A stretch of DNA of 64,000 nt from an uncultured Gammaproteobacteria bacterium (GCA_913045175.1 CAJWQG010000006.1:20042-84041), one strand, 5' to 3'; counted from the first letter of the stretch, positions 46,061 to 55,228 are shown. The notes: generated by a model not told the origin, from the sequence alone. Program-made: numbers and translations.

Positions 46061-46183
46061 TCCGGGGACAGTGTACTTAATTAACCGGTAAGCCGTCTCA
46101 TTATCAATTGAAGACCTGGATAGTTAAGTACACTGTCCCCCAAATTAGAATAATTAAGTACACTGTCCCCGGAATTAGAATAA
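46061..46183. repeat. Cluster of three GGGGACAGTGTACTTAAT repeats
   Basis: Copy A (46061-46084) is inverted to copy B (46123-46140) and copy C (46151-46172). A and C match perfectly over 22 bp. B and C are direct repeats exactly 30 bp apart, each followed by AATTAGAATA. The pattern, a pair of opposite copies with a third in tandem, resembles REP/BIME-type elements. The last copy runs into the ribosome-binding site of the sugar kinase gene. No transposase is nearby. Confidence 0.82.
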
Positions 46184-46195
46184 GGAGTAAGCAGC

Positions 46196-47476
46196 TTGCT
46201 TGAATTGGGCGTCATCGCGGACGACCTGACAGGTGGCATGATGGTGGCGAGTCTTCTGGAACAGGAAGGTGTTCGTTGCCCGCTGGTAACCTCGGTTGAA
46301 GCGCTTGCCAACCTCGATAAAGACGCAGAGGCTGTTGTCATTGGTCGCAAGATTCGTTTGGCCCCGCCTGAAGACGCTGTTGCTGAGGTGCGCCGCATTG
46401 GTGAAGCGTTGCTCGCCAAAGAAACCAGGCGCCTTTATTACAAATACAGTGCGCTCTTTATGTCGACCGATCAGGGCAACATAGGCCCAGCCTCGGAAGT
46501 GTTGGTGGAACTAACCGGCGCCGACCACGTGCTCTTTTGTACCAGATGGGCTGGCTGTACCGTGTATATGGGACGGGCGTTTGTAAATAGCGCGATGCTG
46601 CACGAGTCGGGAGCCAGTCGTGATCCGGCCACACCCATGACGAATTCCAATCTGGTCGAAGTCCTGCAAGCGCAGAGCAAGGTCAAGGTGGGATCACTGC
46701 CGTTTCGAGTGATTCGTGGAGAAAAATCTCAAGCAGAACAATATCTGAGAGAACAGATCAATGAAGGAACATCGTTTTTTATTGCCGATGGCATCGATGA
46801 TATTCCTGATGTAGAGAACGTCGCTCGACTATCTGTTGATACGCCACTTTCAGCAGGTGCAGACGGCTTGCCCATCTATCTTGCTCGCGCCTGGCAACAG
46901 GGCAATAGAAAAAGTGAGCCTTCCACGTTATTGCCACCCGCGCCTGGTTATGCAGCGGTACTAGCCGCTAGCTGTAGTGGCAAAACCAACCGTCAGCTAA
47001 AGCTGTTTGAAGAAAAGTACCCGCTTTACCGGGTAGATTTGCTTGAGGCAGCAAAGGCACCTGACATGATTGACGAAATAGTCAGTTGGGCATCCGGCAA
47101 ACTCGAAGCGGGCCCGGTGGGTATCTCGACGACGATGGATGCCGATGGCGTTGAACGGGTTCAGGCAGTGCTAGGGAGGCAGGGTGCTGCGGACCTGGCT
47201 GAAGATATATTAGGAAAAGTGACCAAACGACTACATGAAATAGGTGTTCGCAAATTTGTCGTGGCCGGGGGCGAAACGTCCGGAAAGGTCATCGATACTC
47301 TGGGTATTAATCAACTTCAGGTGTCAGCTTTTGACACGCTTGGTGGTGGCTACTGTCATGCAGCAGGGTCCGACCCGGTATCTCTGGTGACAAAAGCCGG
47401 TGGCCAGGGGCAGGAAAACTTTTTTGAGGAAGCGCTGGAACGAATGCGCGCCGCTGATGCGCAAGGCAATAAGTAG
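46196..47476 (+). CDS. Four-carbon acid sugar kinase family protein (DUF1537/OtnK-like)
   Basis: The 426-residue protein has the kinase N-domain (LGVIADDLTGGMMVASLL, residues 3-20), a central swivel region with VLFCTRWAGCTVYMGRAF, and the C-terminal nucleotide-binding block KFVVAGGETSGKVIDTLGINQ. The family phosphorylates four-carbon sugar acids (threonate, erythronate) and relatives. The start is TTG 46196, eight bases after AAGGAG at 46182-46187. It heads a run of plus-strand genes continuing with a sulfatase. The 5' flank is the REP-like cluster at 46061-46183. Confidence 0.88.
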   Translation: MLELGVIADDLTGGMMVASLLEQEGVRCPLVTSVEALANLDKDAEAVVIGRKIRLAPPEDAVAEVRRIGEALLAKETRRLYYKYSALFMSTDQGNIGPASEVLVELTGADHVLFCTRWAGCTVYMGRAFVNSAMLHESGASRDPATPMTNSNLVEVLQAQSKVKVGSLPFRVIRGEKSQAEQYLREQINEGTSFFIADGIDDIPDVENVARLSVDTPLSAGADGLPIYLARAWQQGNRKSEPSTLLPPAPGYAAVLAASCSGKTNRQLKLFEEKYPLYRVDLLEAAKAPDMIDEIVSWASGKLEAGPVGISTTMDADGVERVQAVLGRQGAADLAEDILGKVTKRLHEIGVRKFVVAGGETSGKVIDTLGINQLQVSAFDTLGGGYCHAAGSDPVSLVTKAGGQGQENFFEEALERMRAADAQGNK

Positions 47477-47484
47477 GAAAACAT

Positions 47485-48978
47485 ATGGCAAGTCGCAATC
47501 CTGAAAAGCCGAATCTCATCTTTATTCTGTCCGATGACCAGGGTGCCTGGGCCATGGGGTGTGCGGGTAACAACGAGATCAGATCACCCAACCTCGACCG
47601 ACTGGCTCGCGAAGGTATCCGTTTCGAGAATTTCTTTTGCGCTTCTCCGGTTTGCTCACCTGCGAGGGCCTCCATTCTCACCGGTCGGATTCCGTCTCAA
47701 CATGGGGTGCACGACTTTATCAGCATGCCGCACGATCAACAGGGCGCACCTAAGCCTGGTCGCACTGGAAACAGCATTCAGTTTCTTGAGGACATGACCT
47801 GTTACCCAGAGCTGCTGGCGGAACTTGGCTATGACACCTGCCTTTCCGGTAAGTGGCACCTGGGAGATAGTCGGGAACCTCGCTGCGGTTTCAAAGACTG
47901 GTATCCCATGCCCTATGGGCAGTGCAGCTATATAGATGTGCCCATGGTGGTGGATGGTGAGTATTCTCATATCGAGAATACCTATGCCACGGATCTCTTT
48001 ACCGACAATGCCCTGAAATATCTGGATGATCAGGTCGATCAAGAGGCGCCGTTCTGTCTCAATGTGACCTACACTGCGCCACATAAACCGTGGGGTAGGG
48101 AGCATCACCCGGAAGAGATCTGGGATGACTACTACAACAACTGTCCTTTTGAATCGACACCCGGCCCGGATGAACCACTAGCTCCGGGTTTCCAGCGTTA
48201 CAACTTTCTGGCACCCGGTGATGCGGCCGAGCGAAGCAAAACGCCGGACGCTGAACTGCGCCGGCAGGATCTGGCCGGTTATTTTGCGTCGATAGAAGCG
48301 ATGGACAACAACATTAGGCGGCTGCTCGATTGGCTTGAGGCGAACGACCTGCGCAGTAATACACTGATCGTATTTATGGGTGATAACGGCATGAACACCG
48401 GGCATCATGGTATTTGGGGCAAGGGAAATGGCACCTGGCCGCAGAATCTGTTTGATACCAGCGTTAAGGTGCCCTGCATTATCAGCCGGCCGGGTCACGT
48501 TCCTGAAAATGAAGTCAGTAAGACGTTGCTCAGTCAATATGACTGGCTGCCGACGGTGATCGACTATGCCGGCAGCAATGAGCGTGTGCCGGATGGTTTG
48601 CCTGGTCGATCGTTCGCCCCGTTGCTTAGGGGAGATGACATGGGGGAAAGAGAGAGCATTTTCGTGTTTGATGAGTATGGCCCCGTACGCATGATCCGCT
48701 CGAAGGAATGGAAACTGATCTGGCGCTATCCGGCGGGTGCCCATGAACTCTATAACGTGATTGAAGATCCCGATGAACGTGTGAATCTTTTCAATAAACC
48801 CGGACTCGCCAGTCTTATCGCGGGCCTGCGTAGTGAACTGGATGAATGGTATGCGACCTATGTAGACCCTGACATAGACGGCAGCAAACTGCCCATTACG
48901 GGCTATGGCCAGCGGGATCGGGCAACCGAGTCAGCGGCATTTAATTACCGGTGGCAGATGAAAGATCCTGAGGTTTGA
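47485..48978 (+). CDS. Sulfatase family protein (Cys-type)
   Basis: The 497-residue protein has the sulfatase metal Asp pair (FILSDDQGAWAM, Asp17-Asp18) and the activating motif C57-S-P-A-R61 in VCSPARASILTGR. A formylglycine-generating enzyme must convert C57 to formylglycine. Further ligands lie in YDTCLSGKWHLGD and IVFMGDNGMNTGHH. No signal peptide is visible, so it may act in the cytoplasm, unlike many polysaccharide sulfatases. It lies 8 nt after the sugar kinase gene. A sulfated sugar acid or other sulfate ester is a plausible but unproven substrate. Confidence 0.93.
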   Translation: MASRNPEKPNLIFILSDDQGAWAMGCAGNNEIRSPNLDRLAREGIRFENFFCASPVCSPARASILTGRIPSQHGVHDFISMPHDQQGAPKPGRTGNSIQFLEDMTCYPELLAELGYDTCLSGKWHLGDSREPRCGFKDWYPMPYGQCSYIDVPMVVDGEYSHIENTYATDLFTDNALKYLDDQVDQEAPFCLNVTYTAPHKPWGREHHPEEIWDDYYNNCPFESTPGPDEPLAPGFQRYNFLAPGDAAERSKTPDAELRRQDLAGYFASIEAMDNNIRRLLDWLEANDLRSNTLIVFMGDNGMNTGHHGIWGKGNGTWPQNLFDTSVKVPCIISRPGHVPENEVSKTLLSQYDWLPTVIDYAGSNERVPDGLPGRSFAPLLRGDDMGERESIFVFDEYGPVRMIRSKEWKLIWRYPAGAHELYNVIEDPDERVNLFNKPGLASLIAGLRSELDEWYATYVDPDIDGSKLPITGYGQRDRATESAAFNYRWQMKDPEV

Positions 48979-49026
48979 GCCGTCGGGCGCGTCTTTTATA
49001 TCATGCGGAACTAGACAGGAAAATTA

Positions 49027-49782
49027 TTGGATACTCGACTACAAGAAGAAGGGGTAAGTAACCCCTATGACCTCGCAGACAAATCCTACCTTGATGAAGC
49101 CTGTGAGGTCGTAACCGAACTCAAGGCCCGACAACGCATGCAGAATGTGATGGCACGCGAAACCGGCACCGAAAACAAACATCCCAACCCCTTGATCGAC
49201 AGACACATGGATGTCGATGTCATCAAGAATTTGTTCTTCGATGACAAGGTGCAGGAAGTGATTGCTGAAAACCTTGGTACGGACTTGTTCGTCTGGCGCA
49301 CCAACTTTTTCGTCAAAAAAGAAGGCACTGGCGACAACAAGTGGCATCACGACCGGCATTTCGAAAATGGCGACGATCCGATCAACATTTACGACACCAG
49401 TAATCACTTTACGTTTCTGGTCGCGCTGACAGATATTGATATGAATGCGGGCAGAATCGAATTTATGAAAGGAACGCACCAGCCCATCGAAGGTTTTGAC
49501 AGGGACATCCCGCGCCACTTTAATGAGACGCTCGAAATTGTTGAAGACCGGGTAACGCCTTTGTTGTTCAAACGGGGTCAGTTCGTGGTGTTTCACTCCT
49601 CCTTACTGCATCGCAGTCTGGCTTTTGGCGAAGGTGAGGGCAGAATATCCATGGCGGCAAGACTCGCCAAAAAGGGCACGAAATTCCCGGATGATGGCGT
49701 ACCGAATCCGGCGGGCGGCGCGCAAGCTGCGGCGGAACCCACCGTGCATTACCGGCAAACCGGGATCCTGCCGATTAACTAG
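49027..49782 (+). CDS. Phytanoyl-CoA dioxygenase (PhyH) family protein
   Basis: This 251-residue non-heme Fe(II)/2-oxoglutarate oxygenase has the iron-binding H-x-D in KWHHDRHFEN and the distal His with 2-oxoglutarate Arg in LLHRSLAFGEGEGRISM. A core segment reads FTFLVALTDIDMNAGRIEFMKGTHQPI. The start is TTG 49027 behind AGGAAA, matching the position of the ATG in its tandem paralog at 49950. Such enzymes hydroxylate organic acids, alkyl phosphonates, sulfates or CoA esters. A sulfatase immediately upstream makes a sulfated or otherwise substituted substrate plausible. Confidence 0.9.
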   Translation: MDTRLQEEGVSNPYDLADKSYLDEACEVVTELKARQRMQNVMARETGTENKHPNPLIDRHMDVDVIKNLFFDDKVQEVIAENLGTDLFVWRTNFFVKKEGTGDNKWHHDRHFENGDDPINIYDTSNHFTFLVALTDIDMNAGRIEFMKGTHQPIEGFDRDIPRHFNETLEIVEDRVTPLLFKRGQFVVFHSSLLHRSLAFGEGEGRISMAARLAKKGTKFPDDGVPNPAGGAQAAAEPTVHYRQTGILPIN

Positions 49783-49949
49783 TTTCTGTCCATAAATGCC
49801 TGATTTTGCGCAAGGAGAAGCGACATTCCAAAGGAAATTGTTAAGAAAACAATTGCTTGTAAAGAAACTAGAGGCACGATGTTGAGTTTCCGGACAAGTA
49901 CCAACTAGAAGAGCAATGCTATATTCGCGCGAATTCAGAAGAGTGATTT

Positions 49950-50654
49950 ATGGATCCGCGCCTACAAGATGAAGGGTTAAGCGATACCTATCAACTCGCA
50001 GATCAATCCACTCTGGATGAGGCCTGCAAGGTCGTCTCCAAATTAAACACAGGTGCACGAGCCCTTATGGACAGGCACCTGGACGTTCCCGTCATCAAAG
50101 ACCTGTTTTTCGATAAGAAACTGCAAGCCGTCGTTGCCGAAAACTTTGGTACGGATCTTTTCTTGTGGCGCAGTAACTTTTTCGCGAAAGGCGAGGGCTG
50201 CCCACAAATATCCTGGCATCACGACCGTCATTTTGAGGACGGTGAATCACCGATTGATATCTACAATACCGATAACCACTTTAGTATTTTGATCGCACTG
50301 ACGGATATCGATCGTGAAGCGGGTGGAGTTGAATATATGAAAGGAACCCAACAGCGGGTAGAAGGTTTTGACAGAGATTTGCCGCGCCACATTGGTGACA
50401 CGCCAGAAATCGTTGCCGGCAGAGTCACCGAACTGCCGCTAAAAAGGGGTGAGTTCGTTGTGTTTTATTCATCATTACTGCATCGGAGCCTCGCGTTTGG
50501 TGAAGGTGAGGGCAGAATCTCCATGGTGGGCAGGCTGGCGAGGCAAGGTACCCGGTTTCCGGAAGTAGGCGCTCAAAATCCGGCTGGTGGCGCACAGACT
50601 GAAGCGGAGCCCATCGCCAAATTTAAGGAATCCAGCAAAATTCCATTTAACTAA
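49950..50654 (+). CDS. Phytanoyl-CoA dioxygenase (PhyH) family protein, tandem paralog
   Basis: The 234-residue paralog of the 49027 protein shares the N-terminal block (DPRLQDEGLSDTYQLADQSTLDEAC), the Fe-binding SWHHDRHFED, DNHFSILIALTDIDREAGGVEYMKGTQQ, and the C-terminal LLHRSLAFGEGEGRISM. It lacks about 15 residues after the N-terminal block, as if a small deletion occurred (VARETGTENKHPN of its neighbour is absent). The two copies probably arose by duplication and may have split substrates. The 167-bp gap between them shows nothing else. Confidence 0.9.
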   Translation: MDPRLQDEGLSDTYQLADQSTLDEACKVVSKLNTGARALMDRHLDVPVIKDLFFDKKLQAVVAENFGTDLFLWRSNFFAKGEGCPQISWHHDRHFEDGESPIDIYNTDNHFSILIALTDIDREAGGVEYMKGTQQRVEGFDRDLPRHIGDTPEIVAGRVTELPLKRGEFVVFYSSLLHRSLAFGEGEGRISMVGRLARQGTRFPEVGAQNPAGGAQTEAEPIAKFKESSKIPFN

Positions 50655-50740
50655 AGCGTACGGGCATCAATATGGGTGTAGAATCCCAGAGGCACGTATC
50701 CAAATAATGCACATTCCAACTCAATAAGGGGGGTTAGACG

Positions 50741-51643
50741 ATGGGCACTTTAGTTACATATCCGCGAGAAAAGCACGCAGACGGTAAACCGATAGAGCGC
50801 TGGGAAATTAAGGAAGAGCTGGATCGGGAGATTTTTGCCAGGCGACTGCTCGAAAATGTCCGCAACTGGATCGACAGTGACGAGGACGTAATTCAAAGTA
50901 TGGGCATGCCGAACCCACCGGCGCCAGAGTTCATGCAAGAAGAACTTGAAGCCAAAGCAGCGGCAGGTGAAGGCACCTTCGGCCACAGCACTATCATTGA
51001 GCCAGCGGACCTGGATCTGTATCGCGGGTATCTCTATCCGCCGTTACGCATGCCGGAGAAACCACAGGTCATGGTGTCTTACTGGGACATGAACAAGGAA
51101 CCGGTAAACTTCATGGAAGGCCGCATCATGATTAAGGCGCTGTGCCCCGATGGCATCGAGTCCTGGTTGACGATCAATATTCCAGTACCGAATTTTTATA
51201 CAGCCCTTGAAGGCAACGCCTGGGGATGGCCTAAATACGTCGCCGATGAGATGACGGTAACCAAGGAACATTCCGAGGTTATTTACGAAGGCAAACCAAG
51301 CCTCACGCTCGACTTCACGCCGGGTGGTGTCGACGATGCGACCATTGCCCAACTGAAGGAACAAGGCACTGAAGGCGGCAACACGGTTTCCTTCCACATG
51401 GCGACGGGAACGACACCGCATATGACGTTGCTTCGTCAGGGCACGGGACCCAATAAGGGCCGAGGCGGTTATGTTGCCGAATGGGAAGCGGGCATGATTA
51501 GAACCTGGGGCAGGCCAGAGGACAAGTGGTCTGGACTCTTACCTGAAGATTGCGTCACGCCCGGGTTTTGGCAGCGCACCGTAGCTAAGGGCGGCCCTGG
51601 TGGTGGCGCCATGTACAAGGTCAAGAGCTTACAAGTTAAGTAG
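50741..51643 (+). CDS. Acetoacetate decarboxylase-like protein
   Basis: The 300-residue protein has the beta-cone type sequence of the ADC superfamily: YLYPPLRMPEKPQVMVSYWDMN, IMIKALCPDGIESWLTINIPVPNFYTALEGNAWGWPKYVADEMTV and GGYVAEWEAGMIRTWGRPED. The Lys in GWPKYVADEM is at the place of the Schiff-base Lys region of the family, but its equivalence to the catalytic Lys is not proven by eye. Members include decarboxylases, aldolases and dehydratases that act on small ketoacids. It lies in the PhyH gene run. Confidence 0.72.
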   Translation: MGTLVTYPREKHADGKPIERWEIKEELDREIFARRLLENVRNWIDSDEDVIQSMGMPNPPAPEFMQEELEAKAAAGEGTFGHSTIIEPADLDLYRGYLYPPLRMPEKPQVMVSYWDMNKEPVNFMEGRIMIKALCPDGIESWLTINIPVPNFYTALEGNAWGWPKYVADEMTVTKEHSEVIYEGKPSLTLDFTPGGVDDATIAQLKEQGTEGGNTVSFHMATGTTPHMTLLRQGTGPNKGRGGYVAEWEAGMIRTWGRPEDKWSGLLPEDCVTPGFWQRTVAKGGPGGGAMYKVKSLQVK

Positions 51644-51657
51644 GCTTAAGTATTTCG

Positions 51658-53589
51658 ATGACCTTTCGCCCCTTTCGCAGGAAGGGGGTCGGCCTGCACG
51701 ACCCCCGTCGACCTCGCGGCGCTGTTCACGGCGTGCTCGTTCTGTTTTGCACGCTCGTGCTTGTTACGCCCTCTCTATGGTCACGTGAACCAAGCCACGG
51801 TTACTCCTACTTTGGTGACCTGAAGTATCCCGCGGACGTGCCTCATCTGGGTTATGTGAACCCTGATGCGCCCAAGGGGGGGCGCTTGAACATGAGCGGG
51901 ATTGGTACCTTTACCAACCTGAATGCCTATGCGGACAAGGGGAACTTTACCGTGTGGATTGACCCCAGATGGGGTTTGGGCTCGCTCATCCATGACCCGT
52001 TGATGCGCAAATCAGAAGACGAACTATCCACGTACTACTGCTGGCTCGCAGAGAGTATTGAGGTTGCCGATGACTACAGCTGGGTAAAGTACAAGCTACG
52101 TGAGAACGCCTATTGGCATGATGGTCGCCCAATAACGATAGAAGATGTGGTATGGACCTACAACGCGATTATGCGCGACGGTTCGATCAGGTGGAGGCAA
52201 CTGTACAGGGATATAGAAAGCATCGAACAGATTGACGAGTGGTCATTCAAGTTTCATTTTAGTGATTCGGCAGAAAAGAATCCCCAGGTTGTCATCAACA
52301 CCGCGGCCTTCGCGCCGCAACCCAAACACTATTGGGAGAACAGGGCATTTGATGAAACGACCATGGAGATCCCGCTGACCAATGGTCCCTATCGAATTGA
52401 GTCGATTCAGGCCGGATATAAGATAGTGTTTGAGCGAGTCAAGGATTACTGGGCCAGGGATCTCGATCTTGCGGTGGGCCACTTCAATTTTGATCACATA
52501 GAACTTACCTACTTTTTTGACAAGAAAGTGATGCTGCAGGCATTACACGCTGGAGAAATCGATTGGTGGTTTGAAGAGAACGAAAAGGATTTCGCCACGG
52601 CGTATGATTTCCAGGGATACCATGAGGGTCGCTTCAAGAAAGAGACCTACACCATGGGGTTCGCTTATGGCATGCATTTTGGTGTTGTCTTGAATACCCG
52701 CAGGCCGCCCCTGGATGACATCGTTGTTCGAGAAGCGCTGGCGCTTGCTTATAACTTTGAATGGGCCAATCGTGTTTTCTGGCACAGTGGCATGGACCGC
52801 AATAACAGCTATTTCATCTGCTCAGATTTGCGCGCGGAGGGATTGCCCTCTGCCGAGGAGGTGGCGCTATTGGAACCGTTTCGCGATCAAATTCCTGAAC
52901 GGGTATTCACTGACCCCGTGGCGCTGCCCGCGAGCGTGGGTTTTGGTCGGAATCGAGATGCGCTGCAGAGAGCGCACGAACTGCTCGAACAGGCCGGTTG
53001 GGTGATCAGAGATTTTGAACGCGTCAACGCGGAAACCGGTGAACCCATGGAATTTGATTTTGTGGTCAGCTCGCGCGACCACGAGCGGATGCTGGTTCCT
53101 TTCGTCGAGAATCTGCGTCGACTCGGTATTGATGGGGTGCTGCGCAGGGTGGAACCTACACTCATGACCAATCGCCTTCGTACCTACGACTATGATGCGA
53201 CCATACGCAAAATCTACACATGGAAGTTACCGGTCGCCGCTGGTCTAAGAGGGAACTTTACCTCTCAGTATGCGGATTCGCCGAATATGCCCAATTACCC
53301 GGGTATCAAGAACCCCGCGATTGATTTTCTGGTGGAGAAAATTGCCCGTGTGGACACTGAGACAGAGATGAACACCGTGGGCCGCGCTCTGGATCGTGTG
53401 CTACTGCACAGTTACTACGTTATTCCTGATGGGCATCCGGTTGGACGCCACGTAACGCATTGGGACACCATCATGCATCCCCCGCTTGGCGCCGAAAATA
53501 TGAACTGGCATGGTTTCCCCAACCTGTGGTGGCGCACTGAGGAAGTCGACAGGAAGTCAGCAGCGATGGACCCTACAGCGGATCAATAG
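51658..53589 (+). CDS. Extracellular solute-binding protein family 5, YejA-like
   Basis: The 643-residue protein has a basic N-terminus and a signal segment (HGVLVLFCTLVLVTPSLWS, about residues 24-42). The YejA-like start of the mature protein is YSYFGDLKYPADVPHLGYVNPDAPKGGRLNMSGIGTFTNLNAYA. Typical peptide/SBP5 blocks follow (YRIESIQAGYKIVFERVKDYWARDL, DSPNMPNYPGIKNPAIDFLVEKIA). Such proteins feed oligopeptide-type ABC importers. No permease or ATPase genes are next to it, so it stands alone here. It is plausibly a scavenger for the surrounding catabolic set. Confidence 0.9.
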   Translation: MTFRPFRRKGVGLHDPRRPRGAVHGVLVLFCTLVLVTPSLWSREPSHGYSYFGDLKYPADVPHLGYVNPDAPKGGRLNMSGIGTFTNLNAYADKGNFTVWIDPRWGLGSLIHDPLMRKSEDELSTYYCWLAESIEVADDYSWVKYKLRENAYWHDGRPITIEDVVWTYNAIMRDGSIRWRQLYRDIESIEQIDEWSFKFHFSDSAEKNPQVVINTAAFAPQPKHYWENRAFDETTMEIPLTNGPYRIESIQAGYKIVFERVKDYWARDLDLAVGHFNFDHIELTYFFDKKVMLQALHAGEIDWWFEENEKDFATAYDFQGYHEGRFKKETYTMGFAYGMHFGVVLNTRRPPLDDIVVREALALAYNFEWANRVFWHSGMDRNNSYFICSDLRAEGLPSAEEVALLEPFRDQIPERVFTDPVALPASVGFGRNRDALQRAHELLEQAGWVIRDFERVNAETGEPMEFDFVVSSRDHERMLVPFVENLRRLGIDGVLRRVEPTLMTNRLRTYDYDATIRKIYTWKLPVAAGLRGNFTSQYADSPNMPNYPGIKNPAIDFLVEKIARVDTETEMNTVGRALDRVLLHSYYVIPDGHPVGRHVTHWDTIMHPPLGAENMNWHGFPNLWWRTEEVDRKSAAMDPTADQ

Positions 53590-53629
53590 TATCTTGCGCG
53601 CAACATTAGCGAATACCAACAGGGCACAC

Positions 53630-54751
53630 ATGGAAAATCTACAACTGAAATCACTGGTTACCGAAGACGGCTATTTAGAACTTCTGCTCGAAACCGCGGA
53701 AGTGCCCGAGCCGGGCGATGACGAAGTCGTCGTCGAAATGCACGCATCACCAATCAATCCATCAGATATGGGGATGCTCTTTGCTTTCGCAGATATGACG
53801 ACGGCAGAAGCAGTAGGGGCGTCGGATAGTCCGATTATCAGGGCAAAGATACCCGAAGCCATGCATCCGTATGTGGCGCCAAGGGTTGGCAAGGCGCTAG
53901 CCTGCGGTAATGAGGGTGCTGGTGTCGTGGTGAGCGCTGGGTCGTCCGAGGAGGCACAGGCACTGATTGGCAAGACCGTTGCAATACTGGGCGGTGCTAT
54001 GTACGCAAAGTATAGGACTTTACAGGCAGGGCAGTGCCTGGTGATGCCGGAGGGTACAACGCCGAAAGAGGGTGCATCCTGTTTCGTTAATCCTCTGACT
54101 GTTCTTGGCATGGTAGAGACCATGCGCATGGAAGGACATAGTGCAATTGTACATACGGCGGCGGCATCGAATCTTGGACAGATGCTGCAGAAGCTTTGCA
54201 TCAACGAAGGCGTTGATCTTGTCAATATCGTGCGCAAATCGGAACATGCTGAGCTATTGGCGGGTCTCGGCGCCAAATACGTCTGCAATTCATTGGACGA
54301 TGACTTTATGGCGCAGTTGACAGACGCTATTGCCGCGACCGGCGCTACGATTGGCTTTGATGCGATAGGTGGGGGCAACATGGGTGGGCAGATTCTGACC
54401 GCAATGGAGGCTGCCGCAGTTAGAGACTCCGCAACTGCTGGACGCTATGGCTCGACTGTCCATAAGCAGGTTTATATCTACGGAAGTCTGGATAGATCTC
54501 CAACTACCTTTGATCGCTCCTTCGGGATGTCGTGGGGCATGGGAGGATGGTTAATGCCCAATTTCCTTCAGAAGGTTGGACCCGAAGCTGCCCAGAAGCT
54601 GCGCGAGAGGGTAGCGATGGAGATTAAGACAACGTTCGCCAGTCAGTATACGCAGGAAGCATCACTGCAGGGCGCGCTGACGGTAGAGGCGGTATCTGTT
54701 TATAGCAAGCAGGCGACGGGTGAGAAGTACCTGATTACACCTAACCGGTAG
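53630..54751 (+). CDS. Zinc-binding dehydrogenase/quinone oxidoreductase family protein
   Basis: The 373-residue protein has a GroES-like N-domain (HASPINPSDMGMLFAF, GNEGAGVVVSAGSS) and a nucleotide-binding C-domain (GHSAIVHTAAASNLGQMLQKLC, VNIVRKSEHAELLAGLGAKYVCN). This is the quinone-oxidoreductase-like MDR group that usually lacks zinc. The open frame reaches back to 53510, but ATG 53630 gives the normal N-terminus (MENLQLKSLVTEDG). The reaction would be NAD(P)H-linked reduction of a quinone or enone. Confidence 0.88.
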   Translation: MENLQLKSLVTEDGYLELLLETAEVPEPGDDEVVVEMHASPINPSDMGMLFAFADMTTAEAVGASDSPIIRAKIPEAMHPYVAPRVGKALACGNEGAGVVVSAGSSEEAQALIGKTVAILGGAMYAKYRTLQAGQCLVMPEGTTPKEGASCFVNPLTVLGMVETMRMEGHSAIVHTAAASNLGQMLQKLCINEGVDLVNIVRKSEHAELLAGLGAKYVCNSLDDDFMAQLTDAIAATGATIGFDAIGGGNMGGQILTAMEAAAVRDSATAGRYGSTVHKQVYIYGSLDRSPTTFDRSFGMSWGMGGWLMPNFLQKVGPEAAQKLRERVAMEIKTTFASQYTQEASLQGALTVEAVSVYSKQATGEKYLITPNR

Positions 54752-54781
54752 CGCATATCTAAAACGTCAGTTGTTCAATGC

Positions 54782-54854
54782 TTGACGTCATTGTGTTGAC
54801 GTCCTTGCGCTTGACCTTATTGTGTCTAGTGTTATAGGTATATATAACACTAGA
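54782..54854 (+). promoter_or_regulatory. TTGAC repeats and perfect palindromic operator upstream of the GntR-ABC operon
   Basis: Three TTGAC units lie at 54782, 54796 and 54811 (about 14-15 bp apart), each within a TTGACnTnnTTG-type context. The last, TTGACC, with TATAGG at 54833, would be a -35/-10 pair with a 16-bp spacer. The palindrome TCTAGTGTTATA (54825-54836) / TATAACACTAGA (54843-54854) with a 6-bp centre covers the -10. It is a good candidate site for the YtrA-type repressor encoded at 54877. Confidence 0.8.
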
Positions 54855-54876
54855 TCACAAGAAGCCCTCCGTTCGT

Positions 54877-55182
54877 ATGGATATTCGCTGGAACGACAAG
54901 TATCCGATTTATCGTCAGCTTTATGACCGCTTTGTGGAGCTCATTCTGGAAGGGGTGTTTGAAGATGGCGACGCTTTACCGTCGGTCAGGCAGATAGCTG
55001 CTGAGCAGCGCATCAATCACATCACCATATCCAAATCTTTTCAGATGCTCGTAGACGAAGGTCTGGTAGAAAAACGAAGGGGTCTCGGGATGTTTGTTTG
55101 TGAAGGTGCGAGCGCCAATCTCGCAGAGATCGAGCGTAAAAATTCCTGCAGGAGGAGTGGCCAAAATCCGTCGAAAAGATAA
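54877..55182 (+). CDS. GntR family transcriptional regulator, YtrA subfamily
   Basis: The 101-residue protein has the winged helix of GntR (YPIYRQLYDRFVELILEGVFEDGDALPSVRQIAAEQRINHITISKSFQMLVDEGLVEKRRG) and a very short C-terminal part without an effector domain, the mark of the YtrA type. These repress their own ABC-transporter operon. The ATG is 22 bp after the palindromic operator, and the ABC genes follow at 55229 and 56079. Autoregulation is therefore the expected mode. Confidence 0.93.
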   Translation: MDIRWNDKYPIYRQLYDRFVELILEGVFEDGDALPSVRQIAAEQRINHITISKSFQMLVDEGLVEKRRGLGMFVCEGASANLAEIERKNSCRRSGQNPSKR

Positions 55183-55228
55183 GGCGCCTTGGCTTGCACG
55201 TGGATGACTTACTTAAGGAGGTGCCGAA

